64,000 nt of DNA from Betaproteobacteria bacterium (lineage in GTDB: Bacteria > Pseudomonadota > Gammaproteobacteria > Burkholderiales > SG8-41): positions 1 to 64,000 of the forward strand of contig VGID01000002.1 of NCBI GenBank assembly GCA_016868035.1. The letters run 5' to 3'. The position numbers and the translations under genes were made by a program. The notes under the pieces are model-generated. The model was not told the origin of the DNA. It was given only the letters and a program-made list of their open reading frames with translations, and did no database searches. Below, in pieces: positions 25,456 through 34,080 of the stretch. Each line of letters starts with the position of its first letter. Within the stretch, counting starts at the first letter, position 1.

Positions 25456-26571
25456 CTACGGGCGCCGGAAATCTTCCATGGAGCGCGCGTGCTGCCCGTC
25501 GCGCCGCTTCAGCGCGTGGGTGACGGAGCGCGTGGCGCCGAAGGTCGGGATGTAGGCCGAGTGCTTGCCGGCGCCACCGATCACGACGAGGATGATGTCC
25601 TCCGGCTTCTGCACCGTGTAGACGAGCGCGTCCATGCCCGCATTCGCGTAGCGCTCCTTCCAGGTGACGCGCAGGCGGCGCTCGATGTTCTCCTTCGAGA
25701 ACTTCCCAACGGGCAGATTCGCGTGCTCCTGCAGGAAGCGCTTCGCGTCCGTCTTGGAAAATCCCCCGCTTGCCACCGTGGCGGCATGCTCCGGCGCCAT
25801 CACGACCACCGGCTGCGCGGTGTAAAACACGTCGTTCGCCCCGGCGATCCCCATGGTACCGGCGATCGTGGTCAGTATGCCCTCGGCGCTGAGACTCTCG
25901 TGATCGTTGACGTTGTGCGGGCATTCCGCGCCCACCACGGTGACCGTGCTCGTCTCCGCGGGAAAGCCGCGCTCGACGTGCAGCGGCTCCCACGGGCTTT
26001 CCGCCTCGTTCTCCGCGGCGAGATAGGAATACTTGGACGGGGCGCCAAAGGTGGACATGTCGCCCGAGCCCGGAGTCGCACCGCCGATATTGAGCAGCGC
26101 AAGCCGGATCGCGCGTCCGATCGTCGCGTTGGCCCGGTGTCCCGGCCCGAACGCGTTGTGCCCCGAGTTGATGTCGAGCTCGCGCGCAACGGGCCCGTTG
26201 ACGATGACGAGAGGTGCACACAGGTGCGTGGTCGCCTGCACCGCGTAGAGGTTGAACGGCTCCTCGCACATCGCCTCGATTGCGAGTTGGAGCAGCGGAA
26301 AATACCGCGGCTCGCAGCCCGCCATCACGGCGTTGGCCGCCAGCCGCAGCGGCGTCGCCTCGCCGTAGCGCGGGGCGATCTTCGCCACCGGCTCGTCCAA
26401 CGGGCGGTCGCAGTAGGCGAGCATCCCGCGCACCCGCTCGGCGGTCGGAGGCACGATCGGCAGGCCATCGCCCCAGCCGCGCTCGCGCACGAGCGCATTC
26501 ACTGCGTCGAAGTCGTCCTCGGCTTCGATCGCTGCGCCCGGGGCCTCGAGGAGTTCCGCAATCCCGGTCAT
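25456..26571 (-). CDS. Conserved protein translationally coupled to UGSC selenoprotein
   Basis: The ATG at 26571 overlaps the stop of the UGSC gene (ATGA), so the two are translated together. The 371-residue product has no signal peptide. Notable segments are GWGDGLPIVPPTAERV near residue 32, conserved-looking cysteines in MAGCEPRY, MCEEPFN, HLCAPLV and AECPHNVND, and a C-terminal ILVVIGGAGKHSAY. I do not recognise an enzymatic fold. Its genetic coupling to a redox-type selenoprotein points to a shared complex or pathway. A longer upstream frame is not supported. Confidence 0.75.
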   Translation of the reverse strand: MTGIAELLEAPGAAIEAEDDFDAVNALVRERGWGDGLPIVPPTAERVRGMLAYCDRPLDEPVAKIAPRYGEATPLRLAANAVMAGCEPRYFPLLQLAIEAMCEEPFNLYAVQATTHLCAPLVIVNGPVARELDINSGHNAFGPGHRANATIGRAIRLALLNIGGATPGSGDMSTFGAPSKYSYLAAENEAESPWEPLHVERGFPAETSTVTVVGAECPHNVNDHESLSAEGILTTIAGTMGIAGANDVFYTAQPVVVMAPEHAATVASGGFSKTDAKRFLQEHANLPVGKFSKENIERRLRVTWKERYANAGMDALVYTVQKPEDIILVVIGGAGKHSAYIPTFGATRSVTHALKRRDGQHARSMEDFRRP

Positions 26572-27107
26572 GCGCGACGCTCCTTCACCAGCTCGATCAG
26601 CCGGGGAGTCGCCACCGCCGCGCGTTCCTTCACCGCTTCCAGCGCGAGCCCGCCCAGCGGATGCGGGATCACGACGAGCGGCAGGTCCGGCACGCCGAAC
26701 ACGCGCGCCTGGTTCTTCCCGAGCGCGAGAAACGGATCCGAGCAGACGACCGCGGTCACGAGGCCGCGTTTTCTGAGTTCCGCCATGTCGTGGACACTCC
26801 ACGACGTGCAGGAGCCTCAGTCGGCCATCGCGCTGACGACGAAATCAGCCTCCGTGGCAAGGCGATCGAGGATATCGGCGGGCGCCGGCAGGCTCACACT
26901 GCCCTTGCGCAGCGACACCACCGAGGCAACGGGGAGCGCGGACTGGATACCCTCCGCGATGAAGCGCAGCAGGTGGTCCGCGTTGCCCTTGCTGTTGTCG
27001 AGGATGCCGAGACGCAGCCCGCCCGCCGCGAGCCGGCGTTGCGCCGCGGCGCCGGCCGTCTCGGGCGCCGGGGCTTCCGGCACCACCAAGAGTATTTTCT
27101 CGCTCAT
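26568..27107 (-). CDS. UGSC-family selenoprotein (in-frame UGA = Sec97)
   Basis: A 96-codon frame from the ATG at 27107 (AGGAGC just upstream) ends at TGA 26819-26817. The same frame continues for 82 codons to 26568. Reading the TGA as selenocysteine gives ...VVSAMAD-U-GSCTSWSVHDMAEL..., the Sec-Gly-Ser-Cys motif that names the UGSC (seleno)protein family, whose homologues have Cys or Sec there. A hairpin directly follows the UGA. The redox motif U97-G-S-C100 suggests a thiol/selenol redox role. Automated callers would split this into two frames, the second starting at 26786. Requires selABCD elsewhere in the genome. Confidence 0.85.
26787..26805 (-). promoter_or_regulatory. Candidate bacterial SECIS hairpin
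   Basis: Eleven nucleotides after the UGA, GTCGTGGA and TCCACGAC form a perfect 8-bp stem with a 3-nt GUG loop, inside the coding region. The apical loop begins 19 nt after the UGA and has a G at the first loop position. This agrees with the loose consensus for bacterial SECIS elements (apical G, about 16-37 nt from UGA). Confidence 0.7.
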
Positions 27108-27227
27108 CGTTTGCTCCTGCTCTTTTCTGTCGCACGTCGCCCGCCGGGACGCGACCAGCCGGGCTGCGCGTCCGACTCTAGCTCATGTGCCGAGTGCCTG
27201 CAACGCCAGGGGGGTGCGCCGCGCGCG

Positions 27228-27252
27228 AAAAAAAACGCGCCCCGGCGCCGGG
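27228..27252 (-). terminator. Possible terminator after the molybdoenzyme gene
   Basis: On the minus strand the palindrome CCCGGCGCCGGG (27252-27241) is followed by GCGCG and eight Ts (27235-27228), about 40-65 bp past the stop codon at 27294. The stem has almost no loop, so the fold is uncertain. Confidence 0.35.
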
Positions 27253-27293
27253 TCGGAGCGGGGGCACGATGCGCGAAAAGAAGCGCGAGCCGG

Positions 27294-29984
27294 TTAGATG
27301 ATGTGCCTCGGCTTCAGCGTCATGCTGGTGAAGGAGCGCTTGTACGGCGACTCTCCGAGCTTGGTGAGCACGCCGCGGCCCAGCTTGTAGCGGTAGTTGT
27401 TGGTCATCGGGTCGGGCACCGCGTGGCACACCGCGTTCGCCGGCGCGCTGGGGTAGTTGAAATTCGCCATCGCAACCCCCTCGCGGATCTCCTCGGACAC
27501 GACCGCCACCGCGACGAACTGCCCCTCGGTCGTCTTGATGTGCCCGTTCTTGAGCAGCGTGTTGAAGTTGAGGTCCTCGTCCTTCACCCCGGTCGGCTCG
27601 CCGGTCTGCACGTACACCGTGTCGTTGTGCACCTGCACGAAGTCGCCGCCCTCGACGCCGCGCTTTCTGGCGTCGTTCGGGTGGACCACGATGAACGGGT
27701 ACGGCCAGCGCTGCGCGAGGTAGGGCTTTCTCAGGTCGTCGAACCCCGACTGCCAGGTCTCGTTCACGCGCCCGTTCGTGATCCAGATCTCGCCCTTCTC
27801 GGAGCGCGGCTTGATCGCGTCGTAAAACTGGATCCAGCCGGGAAAGTTCCACGGGCTCTTGAGCAGCACCGCCTTGCCGCTGTGGGTATTGAACGCGTAC
27901 AGCCATTGGCGGTGCACTTCCTGGCCCTCGATCTCGCCCCAGTCGTTGGCCGGGTCGTGCAGGCGCGGCGTGCCGACGAGCTTGCCGTCGCGTATGCGGA
28001 TCGGCGTCTGGATGCCATCGGTGCCGTAGGTGCGCAGCAACTCGTGGCCACGCTGCTTTTCGGCCCTCGCCTTGACGACGAGCGGCTGGTAGTTGAGCAC
28101 GCCGCCGCGGCCTAAGCGCGCCGCCTCCTCGAATATCTCGTTCGAGTCCTTCCAGTCGTAGCCGGCAAAGCCCATCTTCTGCGCGAACTTCGCCACCGCC
28201 CACCAGTCGGGCTTCGCCTCGCCGGGCGGATCGTAGAACTTCGCGTACAGCCGCAGCCGGCGCTCGGAGTTGCAGCGCGTGAAGTCCTCCTCGCCCCACG
28301 TCGCCGCCGGCAGCACGATGTCGGCGATTTGCGTGCCGATCGGCTCCACGGGGTAGATGTCGGAATCCACGAAGATCATGCCACCCGAGTCCACCCGCTT
28401 CTTTAGCACCTCGAAGATCGCCTTGCGGTCGAGGTTCGAGATCTGGTTCGGGTTGCCGCGCGTCATGCGGTAGGCCGCATCGGCCAGCTCCTGCGAAGCC
28501 AGCATCGCGGCGAACCACGTCGTGCCGAACACCCACGCGAACTTGAGCTTGCCGTCGATCATCCAGCGGTCGAGGTTGAAGCTCTTCTTGCGCCGCCCGG
28601 GGTACTTCTCCGGATTGAGCCAACCCGATCCGCCGCCGGCGCTCATCATGCCGCGCTGATGCCCGCCGCCGCGCGAGATGACGCGCCCGGCCCGGTTGCC
28701 CGCGCCGCAGATCAGCGCCAGCGCGGAGAACGAGGTCGTGTTCATGTAGTTGTTGGACCAGTAGTTGCCCTTCTCCAGCATGAACGAGGTCTTCGGATGC
28801 TGGCCGTCCGGCAGCGGCTTCGCGATCATCTCCGCGCAGCGGCGGATGTCCTCCGCCCTGAGCCCCGTGATCTTCGCGGCATTTTCGACCCTGTGCTCGT
28901 CGCGCCCGAGGATGAACTTCTGGTAGTCGGGCCAGTCGCTCTGCCAGGTGCCCCACGTGGTGCGCCACTGCCAGCCGGTGTTGCGCGTGCCCCGGCCGTA
29001 GCCCGAGTCCACCTCCCAGCGGTTCGCGACCCACCGGTCGAGGAACGCCTGGTCCTGCCACTTGTTCTCGATGATGATGCGCGCGAGAGCGTTGTGCAGC
29101 AGCGTGTCGGTGCCGGGGATGATCGGCAGCCACAGCCCGCCGTTCTTCACCCCGTAGGCGACGCCGGCGGTCTTGTGCGGCGTCACGAAGATCAGCTTCT
29201 TGCCGGGGTTCGCCCCCTTCATGATCCACTCGGTGAACAGCGCGGTCTTGGTCTCGTACGGATCCACCCCGGACATGAACGCGACGTCGCACATCCCCCA
29301 GTCCTCGTAGGAGGCGGCGAACGAGTCGATTCCCGCGTCATCGAGGCCCGCGGCGTCGTTGGTGTTCGAGCACTTGTCGTGCGGCGCGATCGCCGGCGTG
29401 CCGATCGTGCTCATGCCGAGCTTGGTGATCGCGTAGGTGTTCTCGAAGTACTGGTACGAGTACATCTTGATGCCCCACGCGTGCTCGCCGTACTGCTTCA
29501 GGATGTACTTCGAGATGTCGGCCATCACCTCGGTCGCGAGCTCCCACGACGCCGGCATGAGCGTTCCGCGCACGCGTATCATCGGGTAGAGCAGGCGCTC
29601 GGAGGTGCGGTTCTCCGGGTTGTAGCATTTCTGCGCCAGCGTGCCGCCGCGGATCGAGTGCGCGCCGTTCGTGTTCACGACCTTGGTCTCGAAATCGGGC
29701 AGCACCACGACGTGGTGCGGCTTGCCCCTGTGGCGCACGATGTTGTGCTGGCTCGGGCTCACCCACGGGCGCAGCACGCCCTGGTACGGGAAATCGGTCT
29801 TGAGCGCGTTTTCCGCGGCGCGCATGCCGCCCTCGGACCCGACCGGCCAGCGGTAGACCTTGTAGCCGCACGCGACGGTGCAGTAGTCGCACGCGGTGGT
29901 CAGCACCTCGGCGCTGCGCGGGGGCAGCGGCACATGGTCCTTCGCATAAATCGCAAACGTGCTTCCAAAATCCTTCTCAGCCAT
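27294..29984 (-). CDS. idrA: AioA/IdrA-family molybdopterin oxidoreductase, iodate reductase-like catalytic subunit
   Basis: The 896-residue product belongs to the arsenite oxidase branch of the DMSO reductase family. Cys32-X2-Cys35-X3-Cys39-X70-Ser110 is exactly the AioA [3Fe-4S] pattern with Ser as the fourth position, and SIRGGTLAQK follows. No Sec, Cys or Ser Mo ligand loop typical of formate dehydrogenase or Nap is seen. Upstream in the operon are a Rieske subunit and two di-heme cytochrome c peroxidases, the gene content of dissimilatory iodate reductase (idrABP1P2). A true arsenite oxidase (AioA) is the main alternative, but the peroxidase pair is not part of aio loci. Probably periplasmic with its TAT-exported partner. 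Confidence 0.72.
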   Translation of the reverse strand: MAEKDFGSTFAIYAKDHVPLPPRSAEVLTTACDYCTVACGYKVYRWPVGSEGGMRAAENALKTDFPYQGVLRPWVSPSQHNIVRHRGKPHHVVVLPDFETKVVNTNGAHSIRGGTLAQKCYNPENRTSERLLYPMIRVRGTLMPASWELATEVMADISKYILKQYGEHAWGIKMYSYQYFENTYAITKLGMSTIGTPAIAPHDKCSNTNDAAGLDDAGIDSFAASYEDWGMCDVAFMSGVDPYETKTALFTEWIMKGANPGKKLIFVTPHKTAGVAYGVKNGGLWLPIIPGTDTLLHNALARIIIENKWQDQAFLDRWVANRWEVDSGYGRGTRNTGWQWRTTWGTWQSDWPDYQKFILGRDEHRVENAAKITGLRAEDIRRCAEMIAKPLPDGQHPKTSFMLEKGNYWSNNYMNTTSFSALALICGAGNRAGRVISRGGGHQRGMMSAGGGSGWLNPEKYPGRRKKSFNLDRWMIDGKLKFAWVFGTTWFAAMLASQELADAAYRMTRGNPNQISNLDRKAIFEVLKKRVDSGGMIFVDSDIYPVEPIGTQIADIVLPAATWGEEDFTRCNSERRLRLYAKFYDPPGEAKPDWWAVAKFAQKMGFAGYDWKDSNEIFEEAARLGRGGVLNYQPLVVKARAEKQRGHELLRTYGTDGIQTPIRIRDGKLVGTPRLHDPANDWGEIEGQEVHRQWLYAFNTHSGKAVLLKSPWNFPGWIQFYDAIKPRSEKGEIWITNGRVNETWQSGFDDLRKPYLAQRWPYPFIVVHPNDARKRGVEGGDFVQVHNDTVYVQTGEPTGVKDEDLNFNTLLKNGHIKTTEGQFVAVAVVSEEIREGVAMANFNYPSAPANAVCHAVPDPMTNNYRYKLGRGVLTKLGESPYKRSFTSMTLKPRHII

Positions 29985-30005
29985 GATCTTTCTCCCGGTA
30001 TCCGT

Positions 30006-30587
30006 TCAGGCCGCGCGCGGGTTCACGACGTTGCGGCTGAACCCGTAGATGAGTCCCATCACCCCGACGGCCAAGATGTCGTTGCCCTGCGTCTCGAGCA
30101 CGATCTGCGGCAGGCTCTCGGTCGCGTGCCCGGAGATGACCATGCCGTGCCGCGTGAGGTCGAACGTCGTCAGATGTAGCGGGCACGCGCCCAGAATCTG
30201 GTGCTCCGGCTTGTAGGTGCCGTGCAGCGGTCCGCCCTGGTGCGGGCAGATCAGGTTGAACGCGACGACGTCCGAGCCCGGCCCCACCCCGCCGCCGCCC
30301 GGCACGCCCATCTTGACCAGCATGTTCTGCACCTGCGGATACGGGTAGGTGAAATTGACCGGCTTGCCCGTCGCGAGCGCCGAGAGCGTGCCGACTTTCT
30401 GGCGCGGATAGCTCGCCCTCAACGCGAACTGCGGCTTGCCCTGGGCGGCGGTGAGGCCGGGGATGGCGCCGAGCGCGACCACGGTGACCGTCGCCCCCCC
30501 TGCGAGCAGGAAACTGCGGCGGTTCATGCAGACCCCGCCTTCCCGGTCCTCGCCGTGCTCGTGCGGTTTCATGGTTTGCTGACTCAT
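30006..30587 (-). CDS. idrB: Rieske [2Fe-2S] subunit, AioB/IdrB-like
   Basis: The 193-residue product has a TAT signal (R23-R24 in MNRRSFLLAGG) and a hydrophobic stretch to about residue 48. Its Rieske motif is C114-P-H116-X18-C135-P-L-H138 (ICPHQGG and GACPLHL). It is encoded 21 bp upstream of the molybdoenzyme gene and should carry electrons between that subunit and a periplasmic cytochrome, co-exporting the catalytic subunit. A start at the internal Met21 just before the RR motif is possible. Confidence 0.8.
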   Translation of the reverse strand: MSQQTMKPHEHGEDREGGVCMNRRSFLLAGGATVTVVALGAIPGLTAAQGKPQFALRASYPRQKVGTLSALATGKPVNFTYPYPQVQNMLVKMGVPGGGGVGPGSDVVAFNLICPHQGGPLHGTYKPEHQILGACPLHLTTFDLTRHGMVISGHATESLPQIVLETQGNDILAVGVMGLIYGFSRNVVNPRAA

Positions 30588-30597
30588 CTCGTTCTCC

Positions 30598-31797
30598 TTA
30601 CTTCATCACGGCGTACGGGGGAAGCTTCGGCGCATCCATCAGCAGCGGCTTGTCCGAGCTCAGCGCCTCGAGGAACCCGACCAGATCCTTCCGCTCCTGA
30701 TCGGAGAGGCCGAGCGGCCTGATCAGCGGGCTCTTGTTCGGGGCATTGCCCCCGCCCTTGTTGTAGAAGTCCACCACCTCGTCCAGCGTGTAGAACACGC
30801 CGTTGTGCATGTAGGGCGCGGTGTACTTGAGCTCGCGCACGCTCGGCGTGCGGAACTTGCCGATGTCCTTCGGATTCTTGGTGTTGTAGTACTGCCCCAT
30901 GTCGATCAGCGCGTTGCGGTACGTGTCCTCGGTCACGCCCTTCTGGTACTGCTGCCAGCGGTGCGTGATCTGCAGCAACGGATCGCTGTTGAACTGCTCG
31001 TTCGGGGGGACGCCGAGCGCATGGAAGCGCTGGTCGGACCCGAGCGGCCCGTTGTGGCACTGCAGGCAGCCCGCCTTGCCGTTGTAGAGCGCCATGCCGC
31101 GCAGCTGCGAGTCATTCAACGCCTCCTTGTCGCCCATCATGTAGCGGTCGAAGGGCACCTGCCGCGCGTCGGAAACGATGGTGCGCTGGAACGCCGCAAT
31201 CGCCTGCCACGCGTGGGTGATGCGCGGCCAATCGGTGCCGAACACCTTGCGGAAGCGCTCGACGTAGTCGGGAACGAACCGCAGGCGCATCTCCATCATC
31301 GCCGTGTCGCCGTTGCCGGCGACCGCCCCCTCGGCTGCGGCCGGCGCCTGCGCTTCGAGGCTCGTCACGTTGCCTTCCCAGAACAGCTTGTTGTAATAGG
31401 CGCTGTTCAGGATCGTCTGCGAATTGCGCCAGTGCCGGGTGCCCGGGTAGCCGCGCGAGATCTCGGCGGCATCGCCCCAGCCCATGCCCGGCTCGTGGCA
31501 CACCACGCACGGCGTGCTCTTGTCGCCCGAGAGGCGCGTGTCCCAGAACAGCATCTTTCCGAGCTCGACCTTTTCCGGCGACATCGGGTTGTCCGCCGGC
31601 ACGGGCACGGGCGGAAGCGGGCCGAGCGGTGGAAACGTCTTCGGTTGCGCGGCCTTCGGCTGCGCGGCCTTGGCGGCCGCCTTCGCCGCCTTCGCGTCCT
31701 GCGCGGTGGCGTCGGTCGCGGGCGCGACGGCCAGCGCGAGCAACGCCGCGCCGATCGCCGAGGCGGCGAGGCTCAGTCTTAGCACAGTGCCTTTCAT
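30598..31797 (-). CDS. Di-heme cytochrome c peroxidase (IdrP-like)
   Basis: The 399-residue product has a signal peptide, an Ala/Lys/Pro-rich linker (residues 33-60) and two heme c motifs, C97VVCH101 and C244LQCH248, in the MauG/CcpA layout. C-terminal LKYTAPYMHNGVF is typical of this group. In idr loci two such proteins (P1 and P2) are thought to detoxify peroxide or hypoiodous intermediates formed during iodate reduction. It lies 10 bp upstream of the Rieske gene. Confidence 0.85.
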   Translation of the reverse strand: MKGTVLRLSLAASAIGAALLALAVAPATDATAQDAKAAKAAAKAAQPKAAQPKTFPPLGPLPPVPVPADNPMSPEKVELGKMLFWDTRLSGDKSTPCVVCHEPGMGWGDAAEISRGYPGTRHWRNSQTILNSAYYNKLFWEGNVTSLEAQAPAAAEGAVAGNGDTAMMEMRLRFVPDYVERFRKVFGTDWPRITHAWQAIAAFQRTIVSDARQVPFDRYMMGDKEALNDSQLRGMALYNGKAGCLQCHNGPLGSDQRFHALGVPPNEQFNSDPLLQITHRWQQYQKGVTEDTYRNALIDMGQYYNTKNPKDIGKFRTPSVRELKYTAPYMHNGVFYTLDEVVDFYNKGGGNAPNKSPLIRPLGLSDQERKDLVGFLEALSSDKPLLMDAPKLPPYAVMK

Positions 31798-31808
31798 GTG
31801 TTGCGCTC

Positions 31809-32936
31809 CTAGTTCTTGCCGAGGTTGCGCGGCTTGTACGGGGGCGATTTCGGGACGTCGACCTTGACGGGCTCGCCGCTCATGGTCTCGAGGAACGCGA
31901 CGAGCGCCTTCTTCTCGGCGGCGGTCAGACCGAGGCCTTTCAGCACGCTTCCCTTGCCGCCGCCCTTGTCATAGAAATCCACGACCTCCGCGAGCGTCGC
32001 GAAAACACCGTTGTGCATGTACGGCGCGGTGTACTTGAGCTCGCGCAGGCTCGGCGTGAGGAACATCCCGCGGTGCCGATCGTCCTTGGTGATCGCGTAG
32101 AGCCCGACGTCGGTGCGCGCGTTCATGTAGTTCGGCATGCCCTGCGTCGAGTAATGGCGCAGCATCGTGATCGCGCGCAGCGGGTCGTTCCACACCTCCG
32201 GGTTCTCGGGAACGCCGGTGCGGTGGAACCTGCCGTCCGAGGCGAGCGGCCCGTTGTGGCAGGCGATGCAGCCGGCCTTGCCCTTGTACAAAACGTGGCC
32301 TTCCTTCGCCTCGGCGCCGATCGCGCCCTGGTCGCCCTTCAGGAAGCGGTCGATCGGCGCGTTGCGCGAGGTGAGGGTCCGCACGAAATCGCCGACGATG
32401 CCGAACATCGCCGGCCCGTAGGGGTCGGAGCCCTTGCCGAAGATCTCGGTCCACATCGCCACGTACTCGGGCACCTGCTTCAGGCGCTGCTGGATGATGC
32501 GCCCGTCGGACTGCATGAAGTGGCCCTCGGTCACCTTGTCGCGCACCAGCGTGCCGAGATCGGTGCCGTCGAGCCGGCCGTCCCACATGAAGCGGTCGCG
32601 GAACACGGCGTTGACGACGGTGGGCGCGTTGCGGAAGTACTCCGATCCCGGGTACGCCTTCGACAGCGGCTGGCCGTCGGCCCACCCGTTCTCGGGCTTG
32701 TGGCAGGTGGCGCACGAAATCGCGGCATCTCCGGAGAGCCGCGCGTCGAAAAAGAGGTAACGCCCGAGCTCGGCGCGCCGCTTGTCAAACTTGGCCTCCG
32801 GCAGCGGCGCGAGATCGGGCGCCTTTCCGGACTGGGCGTGCGAATCGCCCTGCGGGGCGAGGAGCGCCGCGGCGCCCGCAATCAGCCCCGCGGCCGCGAG
32901 CGCGCGGAGCAGCGTCTTTTGTGCTGTCTGTATCAT
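31809..32936 (-). CDS. Di-heme cytochrome c peroxidase (IdrP-like, second copy)
   Basis: The 375-residue product is a diverged paralogue of the next gene. It has a signal peptide, heme motifs C75ATCH79 and C223IACHN228, and the conserved LKYTAPYMHNGVF. Separated from the next gene by 11 bp. Tandem non-identical peroxidases directly before a Rieske/molybdoenzyme pair are the strongest contextual argument for an iodate-reductase-type locus. Confidence 0.85.
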   Translation of the reverse strand: MIQTAQKTLLRALAAAGLIAGAAALLAPQGDSHAQSGKAPDLAPLPEAKFDKRRAELGRYLFFDARLSGDAAISCATCHKPENGWADGQPLSKAYPGSEYFRNAPTVVNAVFRDRFMWDGRLDGTDLGTLVRDKVTEGHFMQSDGRIIQQRLKQVPEYVAMWTEIFGKGSDPYGPAMFGIVGDFVRTLTSRNAPIDRFLKGDQGAIGAEAKEGHVLYKGKAGCIACHNGPLASDGRFHRTGVPENPEVWNDPLRAITMLRHYSTQGMPNYMNARTDVGLYAITKDDRHRGMFLTPSLRELKYTAPYMHNGVFATLAEVVDFYDKGGGKGSVLKGLGLTAAEKKALVAFLETMSGEPVKVDVPKSPPYKPRNLGKN

Positions 32937-33041
32937 CGCCTGGCTTTCCTGATCAATGAAGCAATGCGATTAAGGTTATCCTGGGGGTTGGAATCGCTCT
33001 TGATCCAGGTCAAGCGATCTCGGCCCCCGCCGCCTGCCGCA

Positions 33042-33761
33042 TCAGCGCGAGAATTCAAACGCGGCGCTCACGGTGTCGCCGCCCTTGACGGTCACCTTGG
33101 CGCTGCGCTCGCCCAGGATCGGGTGCCAGGCCTTGAGCTCGTACTCGCCCGGGGGCACGTTGTCGATCGCGAACGAGCCGTCGTCCCGCGTCACCGCCAG
33201 GTACGGGTTGTCGGCCGCGAAGGCCCAGGCGTGCATGAAGTCATGGGCGTCGCACTCGATCTTCACCACATTCGAGCGGCGCATCTTGATCGGCTGGCGC
33301 ATGTCGCCCTTGTCCGGCTGGCCGACGTTGAACATCGTCCGGCGCACCGTTCCGATCATCTCGTAGGTGTGGATGTTGTGAAGCACGGGGTCGGAGTTGC
33401 GGATGGTGAGTTCGGCATCCTTGCGCACGATGAGCACGCCGGGGACGAAGGTGCAGCCCTTCTGGTCAAGAAGCGGCTTCTCCGCCTCGCCCCATGGCTT
33501 GCCCTTGTCCACCTTGGCGAGGTAGACCACCGCGTTTCTCAGGTTGCCGCCCTTGACGGCCACGTCGACGACTTCCCGCGTGCCCGTGCCGCAGACCTTG
33601 TTGTCCTTGGTGATCTGGATGCGCCTGGGCTCGGGCACCGCGCCCTTGAAGCTGACCTTGCCCGCGATCTGGCCCCCGCCGGACACGGTGGCGACCTCGT
33701 AGGCAAATGACGGGGCCGCGAACAGCGCCGCGATCCCCACGCAAACCGTCTTTCGAATCAT
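33042..33761 (-). CDS. Periplasmic cupredoxin/carboxypeptidase-regulatory-like protein
   Basis: The 239-residue product has a signal peptide (cleavage near SFAYE) and two parts. The first is a cupredoxin-like beta domain with LHNIHTYEMIGTVRRTMFN and ECDAHDFMHAWAFA, where His, Cys and Met residues could bind copper. The second is a C-terminal VPPGEYELKAWHPILGE segment typical of carboxypeptidase-regulatory-like beta sandwiches. Proteins of this type are often annotated methylamine utilization protein. AAGGAGG lies just before the ATG. It is the first gene behind the sigma-54 promoter of the iodate-reductase-like operon, so an electron-carrier or metal-related role is inferred. Confidence 0.75.
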   Translation of the reverse strand: MIRKTVCVGIAALFAAPSFAYEVATVSGGGQIAGKVSFKGAVPEPRRIQITKDNKVCGTGTREVVDVAVKGGNLRNAVVYLAKVDKGKPWGEAEKPLLDQKGCTFVPGVLIVRKDAELTIRNSDPVLHNIHTYEMIGTVRRTMFNVGQPDKGDMRQPIKMRRSNVVKIECDAHDFMHAWAFAADNPYLAVTRDDGSFAIDNVPPGEYELKAWHPILGERSAKVTVKGGDTVSAAFEFSR

Positions 33762-33831
33762 GAGCTGCCTCCTTATGAAACGCAGGAACTTGAAGGGAGC
33801 ATGAACACCGCTTCCATTCGTCGAACTTCCA

Positions 33832-33847
33832 AGCAACAGGCGTGCCA
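33832..33847 (-). promoter_or_regulatory. Sigma-54 promoter (idr-like operon)
   Basis: The minus strand reads TGGCACG-CCTG-TTGCT, a near-perfect -24/-12 consensus with GG and GC 10 bp apart. It lies about 70 bp upstream of the cupredoxin-like gene and leaves a leader of roughly 60 nt. Confidence 0.85.
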
Positions 33848-33923
33848 TGAGAAATCGCGGCCACGCGCACGGGATTCCCCCCGCAAGCACGGCGATCCGC
33901 AGCGCTCGCGGCACCTGAGCGTT

Positions 33924-33938
33924 GGTCAAAATCTGACC
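33924..33938. promoter_or_regulatory. Enhancer palindrome GGTCA-N5-TGACC (idr-like operon)
   Basis: GGTCA-AAATC-TGACC is a perfect inverted repeat 77 bp upstream of the sigma-54 promoter. The same palindrome occurs at 44232-44246, 78 bp from another sigma-54 promoter. A weak second site (GATCG-N5-TGATC, 33944-33958) lies 20 bp away, the same spacing as the second site at 44252. Likely bound by the NtrC-type regulator at 44268-45665. Confidence 0.7.
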
Positions 33939-34080
33939 GGGGTGATCGGAATATGATCGCGGCGAGGCGGAGCACGGCGCCGCTTTGCCCGCCTCCAGCC
34001 CGTGCCCGGGGCGTGCCGCGCGGAGGGCACAGCTCTTGCTAGAGCCTGTCCGGACCGCTGCACGAACAACCGATGAATCC

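Noticed and set aside
27294-29984. Formate dehydrogenase or nitrate reductase identity for the molybdoenzyme
   Set aside because: The C-X2-C-X3-C-X70-S pattern and Rieske partner place it in the Aio branch; no fourth cluster Cys or Sec/Cys ligand loop is seen.
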